Positions 48,663 to 59,500 of a stretch of 64,000 nucleotides of DNA are shown here, one piece after another (within the stretch, counting starts at the first letter, position 1; the number at the start of each line of letters is the position of its first letter). Position numbers and translations under genes: made by a program. Source of the DNA: Chrysoperla carnea (Eukaryota > Arthropoda > Insecta > Neuroptera > Chrysopidae); assembly GCF_905475395.1 (NCBI RefSeq), contig NC_058342.1, positions 36,166,140 to 36,230,139 of the forward strand, given 5' to 3'. Below the pieces are notes generated by a model. It searched no databases. It was given only the letters and a program-made list of their open reading frames with translations, and was not told the origin of the DNA.

Positions 48663-51344
48663 AATTTTGAATTTCAAAACTATTCGCATGCGCGTAACTT
48701 TAAAATCATTTAATTTATCAATTTTTTTGATACCAAAATAATATTTGTACTATAGGTTTCCAAAAAAAGAAAAAGAAAGAAGGATTTTTTTTTTTTTTTT
48801 TTGAAAAACAGAAATTAATATCTAACAAGAAATTTGAATTTTTAACAAATAATTTTTAGATTTTAAGTTGGCACCAGTAAGATAGTATTTCTTTTGTTTT
48901 GACGTAAACATATAGTTCTCAGCAATAAAGATCACGGAAGTACATTCACGCCCAGGTCACGGAAGTAGATTCTAAATACGATTCGGAACCTGGAATCTAA
49001 TAGTGAATTTCAAGCGATAACACCAGAAGAGGCTTTATTGTTGGGATTCAACGAGAAAACTGTTCACGAATTATTTTACAGTTAAAACATTTTTTATTTA
49101 AACAAGACTGAATTTCATTTAGCGGCGCGCGATTCAAAAATTTATTTAAACGCATGTCAAAACTACGTCAAAACATAATTTTTTTTATTTAATGGGTATG
49201 TTCTCCTTGTACAAGCAGCTCGCAGTCATTACGATTATGACTTTGTTAACGACACATTGTTTCTGGTTTTAGTCATACTTTCCCCGAAAATGTAGACTTA
49301 TATATTCAAAAGGTAACGGGATGGAATGCATATGATTTACAGGGTCAAAAATTGATATCCAAATTAAGTCAGTGTCGAGGAAATATGTTTTAGAGGGTTA
49401 GATGATTGAAAATTTTATATGTAAGCTAAATTATTCTCAAGAAAGTGCCTTTTGTGCAGATTTTAACTTTCTAACCTACTTTCTCCTTTTTAAGGCTTTA
49501 GGAATATTTGTAGCCACTCCTAATTGAACTACAGGGTTGAGAATTTGTATGTAAGTTAAGTTAGTGTCAAAGAAGTGCCTTTTGGAGATGTTATCATCAC
49601 AGAAACTCTTACCCCACTTGCACAATCCCTCCAAATTAAGCTAGAGAGCTGAAAATTTCTGTAAAAGTTGGTGTCAAGGAAGTGCCTTTTGAAAATGTTA
49701 ACTTCACAGTCCCTTTTCTCCTATTTTTATATCGAAATACTTTTTTTCCACGATTTTAAGGCTTTTTGCACTTACCACAACTCCTCCAAATTGAGCTAGA
49801 GAGCTTATCAGTCTCCTTCGCCGGTACATCGTGGCGTTTACGACTGACTAATAACCAAACAGCACAAAATAAATTTTCCTTTTACAATTAGAACATACCC
49901 ACAGATTTGGTTGGACGACTCAACATAAAAAAAAACTTTTGTCGAATTGTTTTTTCTGTAGAATTTAAATTAAAGTACAAATTTTTTTTCGTTTTTAATT
50001 ATTTATTTGTTTCTTTTTTTAAAATAAACAGAAATTTTTGTAAGAAAATATTTTCGATATTTTCCGGCTATTATTTTGTTCGTTTAAAACATTGAATATG
50101 TCTAGCGATTCCAGAATTACTAAAACGAATAATACAACCTTTCTAAACTGGCCGAACAGAATGTTTGGATAAATATGTGCAAAATTTTACCATGGTTGTA
50201 ATTTTTGGATACGCTAAACATCTTTGTTTTAAGGTAAAGAGTATCCCAAAACTATTTCAAAAGAAAATCAGAGTGTAGAGTGGTCGAAATCGATCTGTAA
50301 AGGTCGGGGAATTTTGTATTTCTGACAGGGAGTCTCTGGAGTTGAACTTAACTTGATTCGAAATAAAAAAAAATTGCAAAAGAACTTTCTGTTAAGGATT
50401 TCACCCTCTATATTATTCTGCTTTTCTTTTATACAATAGCTTTTGAAAGAGGACACTCTGTATAAATTCGTGTTATAAATTTTGTATAGCTTTGTAAATT
50501 TTTTTGGTGTTCAAGGTACTAATTTTGAAAATACGTCCATAATACTAAATAACACGATACTTCGATGGCCAACATATTTAAAAAAATAAAAAAGTTTGGC
50601 CATCGCTATTAATTTGCCTAAATTTAAAAAAATTATTGAGTAAGATAATTTAAAAAGAAAAATCTTCCTATAAATAGTATTGATTTTCTCTTGTTTTTTA
50701 ATAATCTTCGATAACCCACCGTCTTAGTTATTTGGCAGCTATTTTTCTTTTTGAAATCGTAAAACCACTAAAAAATTCATTGAAATTTCCATTATAAAAA
50801 AGGTTCCAAATTTAGGAAGCTCTGTTTCCAATATTAATAAGAATTTTCGACGAACTTTACGAAACGCGTCGCTCAAAATACGTCGAAATACACTTCTTGT
50901 TCGGTAGGATCTGTGAACGCATACGAAACCGACTCAGCGCCTTGACTACTCTCGTGAAAGTGAAGGAATTTCAATACAACGTTACCTAAAATTTGATCGC
51001 TACCTTGTGAATGGCTTCATTAATTTTTTCGTGGTTTTACGATGAATGTACGAACAATTATTGTATTCAAAACTCAACAAAAGTATTAAATCTTGTTAGG
51101 AATTAATTTTCAATTAATTTTTGTGATAATTTTTGCGCAGTATAATTTTTATTTTGTTTCTTAATATTTAAAATTAAGACTACTAGTTCCATTTATATTA
51201 TTGTAAAAAATATACAAAAAAAAAAAACAAACAGGGTCTAGGGGCAGGCGTTAGGATTTGACCAGATATGTAAGAACAGCTCCAAATTATCATAGCCTGC
51301 GAATTTTTTTTTTTCATGGGTCTTAGACAATTTTTAATTGCGTG
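48663..51344. other. Intergenic DNA, no gene seen
   Basis: Long T and A tracts. From about 49,380 to 49,800 there are three loosely repeated segments containing aagtgccttttg and gagctagagagct-type words, roughly 115-165 bases apart, suggesting a degraded tandem duplication. No coding or RNA gene recognised. Confidence 0.5.
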
Positions 51345-51545
51345 GCAAACTTATTCATTGAAGACGAAAATAAAATAAAAGAGAAGTACCGCGAATGGGT
51401 CCCTAGAACCTAGGCCAAGAGTCCTCTGTGCTCTCCTTGAGAACGACCTGTCATCCGAAGACGAGACGTCTTCGGGTAGTCGATTTTGTCGAGGCCAGTC
51501 GCTACCTAGAAAGTCCACTGGATGTAAGGTTGTATACAAGCGTTA
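51345..51545 (-). mobile_element. LINE 3'-end fragment, minus orientation
   Basis: On the minus strand: cttcggatgacaggtcgttc, agcacagaggactcttgg, cattcgcggtactt, then a TTTTATTTTATTTTC tail. It matches 30,475-30,575. Only the untranslated end of the element is present. Confidence 0.65.
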
Positions 51546-52915
51546 TCAATGAATATTTATCCTTGTCACGCAATTAAAAATTTTCTAAAGGCTCCTGAAG
51601 GAAAAGTTCCTTGCCATTACAAATTTATGTATTTTAAAAAGTTGTTAACCTCTCAAATACTGCGCCTGAAACTAGACCTAAAATGAAAAAAACACTAAAA
51701 AAAAAAACAAAACACTATCATATAGTAATTATTTATATTTAAAAATTTAAAAAAACAAAAAAAATACAACAAATGAAAAACTTTACAATTAAGTAAAAAT
51801 TACAAAAAAAAAATCTATAAAATATCTTTCCTGAAAAAATTAACAACTGTTTTGTTTCCTAAATTCGAACTTAAAAAAGCTTCAAAAAAAAGTTTAGGAC
51901 GTTTTTTATACGAACTAGCGACAAAATTAGCTGAAATATGTTCTTTCTAAATTTAGTTTAAGTCTACAAAAAAATAATTTCTATAACGTTTTCAAAATGA
52001 TGGATACAGGAAAAAGTTTAATTATTTTTCGAGTATGTGACAGCTCTTTTTTTTTTACACTCTGTATATTAAACCATACACAAAATGAAAGATCAGATCT
52101 CAGCGAATTTTGATGCTAGAAAGTTGTACAAAACGTACAAAATAACACCAGCCACAACTTTTGGCAAATACAGTTCGAATTTTTTTTTTTAATTTGTAAA
52201 GAAAATTATAATCGGGCTTAGAATTAAGGCAGCACCTTATTGATTCCATGTTTGTTTGTTTTTTACGCTCATGTTAAAACTACCGAATGAATTTTCTTAT
52301 GGAAAGGGGATATAATTAATTAAGGGGATTAATTTTTCACCGAATTAATTTATCGCGTTTGGATTTTCAACAGAAACAAGTTTTGAACAACCTTAAATCG
52401 AAAGCCCTGATTATAATTGACTATAAAAAATCGACTAATATATTAAGATTCTTCCATTTCAATTTTTAATTATTTATTTGACAAGAGAAAAATTTTTTGG
52501 ATTTTAACAATTTGTCGATTGTTTTCTTTTTAAAAAAAAAACCTATTTAATATAATGTTATATTTTTGTAATTAATACCAGTGAAAGGTATCAAATAAAA
52601 GACATTTTAATGCTGATTTTTTTTTTTTTTTTTTTGAACCCTGCAGGATTTCCCTTAACAGAAAATATGTGATCTGACCATAAAAAAATCTTTTATTTTA
52701 TTTTTCCCCATCTCTCTGTAGCTATACAATATTATTTCAGTTAAAAATAGGTGAGTATTTCGAACTTCACGATAGGTAAGTATTTCAAACTTCGTTTGCC
52801 ATTTTTTTTTTGTAATAATACTACTCAAAATTTTCCGAAAATGAGTTTTACTTTTTGTTATAATTTAAGAAAGTCGAAAATATGAATATAGTTAATTATT
52901 TATTAATACGGATAA
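51546..52915. other. AT-rich intergenic DNA, no gene seen
   Basis: Homopolymer tracts up to about 20 T (52,618-52,635). No gene or bounded repeat. Confidence 0.55.
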
Positions 52916-52916
52916 C

Positions 52917-52990
52917 AGAGCGCTAATGGTATAATGGTTAGCGTATCTGACTTCGAATAAATAGTCCCTTGGTTCGAAACTAGGTGAGGA
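52917..52990 (+). other. Degenerate tRNA-like sequence (Arg-TCG style)
   Basis: Contains an A box (TGGTATAATGG), a loop with cttcgaa that would give a TCG anticodon, and a B-box-like GGTTCGAAACT. The D and T arms can pair with wobbles, but the anticodon stem and acceptor stem do not close. Most likely a tRNA pseudogene or a SINE head. Confidence 0.4.
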
Positions 52991-53124
52991 CATATATTAA
53001 AAAAAAGTTCATTAAATCTTTTAAGCAAAATCTGATTTTTATTTTCATTTTTTTTCAAATTTCCACCACAGCATGTTTGCCTAGTAAATGATGAAAAAAT
53101 TAGTTTTTTTTCGTTCAAAAACTT

Positions 53125-53400
53125 CAATTTTTTTCACATTTCTACTAGGAGAACATCATGGGCGGACGGAATAAGTAGTACCTGATAGCAAGGTAATTGT
53201 TGTCACCTCGTAAGTCAGAAAGTTAGTGGTCTGCACACCCGTGTTTGGTGAGTGTGACCTCTAGTGGGCAGACCAATAACTTTCTGCCAAAATAAAATTT
53301 TAGACTTTCGGGGTGAAAACACTTACTCGCCTTTCTCCTTATCAGGAACTACTAATTCCCACTTATGTTCTCCTAGTACAAATGTTGAAAAAATTGAAAA
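53125..53400. mobile_element. Foldback MITE, about 275 bp
   Basis: Inverted ends include caatttttttcacatttcta on the left and its approximate complement on the right, then tactaggagaacat against atgttctcctagta. The arms continue inward through aagttagtggtctgc against gcagaccaataactt. Loop around 53,238-53,250. No coding frame. Confidence 0.75.
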
Positions 53401-53460
53401 TTTTTTCGAAATTATATTATTTTTTGAATATAAAATTAAACTGACCAATTATTTATATTA

Positions 53461-53760
53461 GAAATAAAATTTTTAGTTCAGCATGTTCAACATAGATGGC
53501 ACCACCAGCGAAATAAAATTTTAAGTTCAGCATGTTCAACATAGATGGCACCACCAGCGAAATAAAATTTTTAGTTCAGCATGTTCAACATAGATGGCAC
53601 CACCAGCGAAATAAAAATTTTAGTTCAGCCTGTTTAACATAGATGACACTACCGTCGGAATTATCTTATTAGTTCAACCGGTTTATCATAGGTGGCACCA
53701 CCGTCGAGACGAATTACTTAGTTCAGTGTGTTTTCCATAGATGGCACTAGAAGTATCTTA
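53461..53760 (+). repeat. Tandem repeat, six units of 48-50 bp
   Basis: Units start with agttcag at 53,475, 53,523, 53,573, 53,622, 53,671 and 53,720. Each has a variant of catagatggcaccaccagcg followed by an aataaaattt spacer. The first three or four units are nearly identical and the last two are diverged. That is the polarity expected for an old array with recent local duplication at its left end. Confidence 0.92.
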
Positions 53761-54440
53761 TTTTTATAATCATTTACATTTGTTAACTGAAATGATTTTT
53801 TAAATTTATACCACTTTATTAAATATTACCTACTTTCAAATAGGAGTTTTTTCCAGGGGTAAAGAGGGGTAAAAGTAAAAACAGAAGATGACTCTTGATA
53901 TAAAAATGATTTATTTACAAGAATAATAATTAATAATAAAATGTGATACAAATTTTGAACGATATATCAATATTGTTATCTGAAAATTCACATTTGTTTT
54001 TTGTCCTCTTATCAAAATAGCACAAACAATTAAAAAAATTTACCGAAAGTAAAATAATGTCTTTAAGATTGTATTTCATTTATAGTAAAATATCTACGTA
54101 AGTTTTTTCTACAAAAAAAACGGCCATATTAGATCCCCGCCACTTTAAATATTGAAAAGCGTAGAAATTTTACAAAACAAATCAATAGGGGTTCATAAAC
54201 CTGCCACAAAATTGTCAGATTTCAATTATTTAAAGCTATTTTGATAAGATAACATTAAACAAAAATTATTGAGTATTAGAAATTTAAAAAAAAAAAACAT
54301 AATTATTTTGGCAATTCTGATTTTGAATCAATCTAGAAAATTCTAAAAAAAAAAATAATTGGTATTCTTTTATTTTAAAAGCTATTTTTAATAAATGCCT
54401 TAAATTTTAATCACCAAATAATCATAGGGAATATTCATGA
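53761..54440. other. AT-rich DNA, no gene seen
   Basis: Homopolymer A tracts near 54,285-54,355. No supported feature. Confidence 0.55.
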
Positions 54441-54795
54441 AATTTCTGTGTTCGTTTGAAACTTACTGGAGCACAGTTGAGAAGGGTGGTGGGACTCTTG
54501 GCAGGACGCTTGAACTACCACCTTTATAACATGGGAATCCTTAATGATCCCACTTTTAGAGCCTGTATGGAGGATGACGAAACCTCTATACATGTTATTA
54601 GCACCTGTAGAAATCTGCAGGGCGTTAGATTCAAAAATGTTCGGGTCCGAAACCTTGGATCCATCTATCGTGGGAGAGGTCCCGATGGAGAAGATGTAGG
54701 CTTTCTGGTAGCGTCTGACCTCGACAAAATCTTTTGGCTTCACCCGATTTGAATAGCTCTTTTATCTTGATTGTTTGTATTAAAGCAAAAAAAAA
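54441..54795 (+). pseudogene. LINE pol C-terminal fragment
   Basis: An open frame ending at 54,752 reads LTGAQLRRVVGLLAGRLNYH, then CRACMEDDETSIHVI with a following STC. This is the zinc-knuckle region (C-x2-C-x8-H-x4-C here) that follows reverse transcriptase in Jockey-type LINEs; the first cysteine position is changed (FRAC). It then continues to a stop after WLHPI. The 5' part of pol is missing. The same family left non-coding tails at 30,372, 45,690 and 51,345, while 14.0 kb is a related but different LINE. Confidence 0.72.
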
Positions 54796-56592
54796 ATCAT
54801 GAATATTCTCTATTAATCAATTCATAGACATAAATAGGCGACAGAATTAAGGAGACGGGGATGATGTTGGTTAGTTAAATCAACGAACAATTTTGTTTAG
54901 GATAGCTACAATATCTTAGTATCTATGTGGGAAATTCTCATGTCCTTTCTCCAGTTTGTCTTTGAAAATCAAATGATGTCCTTGTGGATTCTTACGATTA
55001 TTAATCGACACTCATAAACGATAATCTTAAATAAAAATAAATCAACTAAACAGGATAGCGATCGAAATTCCCTGGAATTTCATCATATAATTGACCAGTG
55101 AATCTTCTTACGTTTTGTAGGTTCGATTGCTATCCTGTTCTAAGAAACGATTAAACTTCATCAACGACTAAAATGAAAAAGGGTTAGTAACAAAGTGATA
55201 TTTAAAAAAAAAAAACTATTCATAAGAAAATTTATAACGAAAAAAGTGACTAAAAAGTGCATGAGTATATATGAAAAGCGCTTTTACTAACTAGCAGACC
55301 TTTAAGATCCAAATATAAGTATCCAAAAAAGAATTCATCTATGACATAATTATTTGGTGTTCTAATTAATCCACGCCCACTTGTATATTTCCTTCCCCCA
55401 ACTAGGCGGGAGATGGGGGAGGGGGCGGAGTTAAATGCTAGTTCAAAATTACGCTTAACCTTCTACGACTTAAAAACTTGAAATTATGGACCTACGTGAG
55501 AAATTTCTCCTTAAATGTAACACAGGAAAAAAATTATTACCCAACTCGAGATATTCCGTTGCCTCTGACGACGCTTATTTCTTGAAAACTTTGAAACAAT
55601 CAGAGGCGGATTTAGGCTTAGGTTCGTGAGACCTAAGCCTAGGGCGGCAACATTTGAGGGGGCGCTCAAAATTTATAAAGTTACTGATAATGGGGCCTAG
55701 AGTGATATCGAATCTACATCCGCCAATTAACAATGAGATGAATTCAGTTTTGGATGTTAACATTACGACTTTAAGGGTCTCCTTTAAAAATTCTTAACAC
55801 AATTATGATATAAACATAATACTCGTGGATTTCTCGCCCCTGAATTTAGCGGCTCTTCAAAATCAAAATTAAATAAGTATTCGTAAGTAGAAAAACCTTA
55901 GATTTGAGTACCTAATTTTAACAAAGAAACAAAATTATTTTTAAGAGTATTATGTTTATATTTACGAGTTGCGGGGTAAAAGGTGTACAAGATGTACAAG
56001 ATGTACAAGGCACCCAGAGTATCTCTGGTACAAGGCACTGTTAGAAAACAAAAAATGCTTAAAAACTAAATTTAACTACTTGCATTGGTAAATATATTAT
56101 TATAATTATTATGAGACTCATAAATTCTTAAATGAGACTACTTTGTTACTTCGATTCGAAACTTGGTAAATATTTGGAAAATTTTATCACAGATTTAGAA
56201 AAAAACTTAATAAGAGTTCCAATAACAAAAAACATTCAATGAAAATCTACTAAATTTTTCATCACAAATATACAACCCTGGTTAGAATTAATATTTATAT
56301 ATAATTTTGGGAAGAATGGCCCGAATAAGGTATTTACCACTAGAGAAAAATTTTATTTAAATTATTTCAACGATTTTTAAGGCTTTGTTAATGGAAAATA
56401 CCCTATTTGTTAAAACAAAAAGTAACAAAGTGTTTTCATGGTAAATATATGTAGGTAGTTTTTGAAACACTGTGTATTTGATTGGTTTTTTAAATACGCG
56501 GTACGATATTAAATTATAAAAATATATTATAAATATATTAAAAAATCTTTCTTAAAAAAAACAAATGTTGGTGTAGTTTTTACGGACGTTTT
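54796..56592. other. Intergenic DNA with short inverted repeat
   Basis: No gene seen. 55,054-55,140 has inverted ends (aaacaggatagcgatcga / tcgattgctatcctgtt), a possible 90-bp MITE. 55,604-55,720 carries gcggatttaggctta and cctagggcgg words of the hAT-like family. Tandem gatgtacaa words at about 55,983-56,010. A TTTATT at 56,352-56,357 would be an AATAAA signal for DSTYK on the minus strand. Confidence 0.55.
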
Positions 56593-59500
56593 TCAAACGC
56601 ACGTTGTTCTCATGATTTCTTCTAGTTGAGGCTGCACAAGTCCAAATAATGGCCGTTGTGCTGGATCTGCAGCCCAGCATTGTTCCATTAATCTCCAACA
56701 GGATTCATGGAAATATTGTAAATATTCTGGTCGTATTCCTAAACAAAAATACTATTTAAATGAATGGGTCTGGACTCTGGAATAACAGAGGGGGCCTTTC
56801 TCTTGTGAGGGGGTCAAAAAGTTGTATTACTGTCATTCTGTATTTGTTTACTTACCTTTTCGAACACTATTCCATAATTGTTCCTTGTTTTGGAACTGTT
56901 CAAATACATAAGGCAAACGAACATGACCAGCACAAATATACCAAAAAAGTATTCCAAAAGCATAAACATCCACACTGGAATCATAATGTCCAGATAAAAG
57001 TTCAGGAGCCATATGTACAGGTGTTCCAACAATACTTCCAGACATCATAGCTTCCGGAATACAAAATCCTAAATCAGTCAATTTGGCACGATTATCACAG
57101 TCTAACTGCAACCAAAAAAAATCGAATTAATTAAATTTATAATCTATGAATTCCTCGAGCAACTGAATCCACTGTAATTCAATTGAACGCCAAGTAAGGA
57201 TTTGAACTCCTTAAGGATAGAATGGATACTTACAAGCACATTTTTTAATTTAATATCTCGATGGACTAATCCTTGCGAATGTAGATATCGAATTCCTTCC
57301 ACAACATCAATGGCAATTTGTAAACGGACCTTCCATTCTAATCCAGATTTGAGTGCACAATACAAATCCCTGGTCATGCGTTCCATTAACAGCAGAACAG
57401 CCGGTGAACATCCCGCTCCATACGAGTAATCAATGATCGATCCACGTAAGCGTACAATTCGTGAATGATCGGGAATCGATCGTGTATAATAGAATTCCAT
57501 TGCTAAATCATTCCAATGACGTTCATCTGGTGGAACGACAGATTTAATCGCACATGGATCGACGCCACCCCAGGGTTCACAAGCAAATACAACCCCAAAT
57601 TGTCCACGTCCAATTTCTTTACCCTGTACAGGCATACCCCATCGAACCATGTCACACATGGATGTACTCTCCAAGGCGAGCCGAGCAAATCGTGGTGCAT
57701 GATACTTTCGAATTGCAACACGATGTTCTTCAGTCTGTTCTAACTTCCCGGAATAATGATTTTCTAAGGAGCGCATAGCCGACTGGAACAAGTCATGGGA
57801 TGCTTCAACACGTTCCTTAAACTGATTCGATATTGTTCGCGCTAAACGAACCGCTTTCAGTGAATCGATCACTTCGTACGCGACATGTTTACGCCATTGT
57901 GAGTTTAAATGGATTTGTGAATTATTATGCCATGGCAAAGAAAAACCATGGAAAATTTTTCGTACACGCTCAAAAAATGTATTGACAAATGAAAATGATG
58001 TGGAGGACTTTAAATCAACATTGTAGGCAGCATTCATAAATTGTTTGATGGCATCGCTGGCGGATAGATTTTCCTCTTGTTCTCGCCAACTTTTCTCCAA
58101 GTTTTCCAAACAACGTTGTAATGTTCCAATAAAACTCTCTTGTAGACAGTTCACGGATTTTACTAGTTTGGATGCCACAGATTCGCTCAATTTACGTAAA
58201 ACTAATTGTTGAATCTCATCCGTCATTACTTTCACAGTTTGTTGCGTATTTTGAGCTGAAACTGAAAACAACCCGCATTATATTTACATAAACTCAGAAT
58301 TCGGGGAGAAAAACAAATATTTATAAGAGAGCCGTCAGAATATTTCCACTTATTTCTTTGAATAGTCAGTCCTTCTTATTTGAAAAATCGGAAAATAAAC
58401 AATTTAAAAGAAATTAGACAATTTTCCGCGACCTCAAGCATTTTGAAAAAAGTCATCTTTAGCATCTTCGACAATGGGAAAAACTATTTTCTAAAAGCTT
58501 TACGTGTTTTGTCCAAAACAAATATTCGAATTTAGTGGAAAAGTGTACATTTTTTAAAAGCCTATCCACAAAAACAAGAAAGTACCCTGGAAAATGTACC
58601 ATTTTTATTAAAAGTATTTTCAGTTCAAACAAGTGCTCGCCTGAAAATCACGAGAATGAATGATAATACTTACGATTAGAATAATATTGATCCAAATCTT
58701 CGCCAATTTCAGCGCGTAACGTTTGAATTGCATTTTGTATAATTCCAACAATTTCCTCGTGTTTTTCATTCGCCAATGTTATTAACGATTGATAAAGTTC
58801 AGTCTCTTTTTTCTGTGCATAAATTAAGCGCCGTGGTGTTATTTGTATTTCACGTGCCATATCGAAAGCGTATAAAATAAATTTTCGTAAACAACCATTA
58901 TGTAACTAGAAACAAAAAAGAAAGTAATCAACAAGCTTTCAAGTCAAAATTTTCAAACCAATCAGTGCCGGATTACACCATGTCGGAGTCGCCTACACAA
59001 TGTAATTCTCCGGGGATCCTAGACAATGTAAAAATCAGACGACACCGTTGGCTTTTTTTTAAGTCTTCGTTAATCAACTTGGGGCCTCCCTTTTCATAAA
59101 AATTTCTTCTCTACTCTACCTAATGGTTAATCCGGTCCTGAATTCAATCAATAACATTTCGCTTTTTGATCGAAGGGGGCTCCGATCCTTCGGATAAAAT
59201 ATGAAGGTAATGAAGATGAAGAAACTAACCTTACTAAGTGTAGCTGACGCTTGAATAATATGAAATTGTAAACATTCCTTAATGTAAGTGTTTAAAATGT
59301 CTGGCGCTTGCGTACACGTAATCAGCATACTATTCGCATACTGATTAATACATGGCTTACGTACATCCAATTTATCCACTGAATGCGAATGACAAAATGT
59401 CTCATTTAATAAGCCTAAACTGGCCAATTGACGCCACAAGCCTTGCAAACGATAATCAATTTGATTCTGATTTTGATTTTGATAAATGCTGGATATGTTC

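Noticed and set aside
53461-53760. Direct repeats spaced like a CRISPR array
   Set aside because: The units are contiguous with no unique spacers, and the sequence is eukaryotic.
57202-57778. Plus-strand frames within DSTYK exon 6
   Set aside because: Antisense shadows of the kinase exon with no domain of their own.
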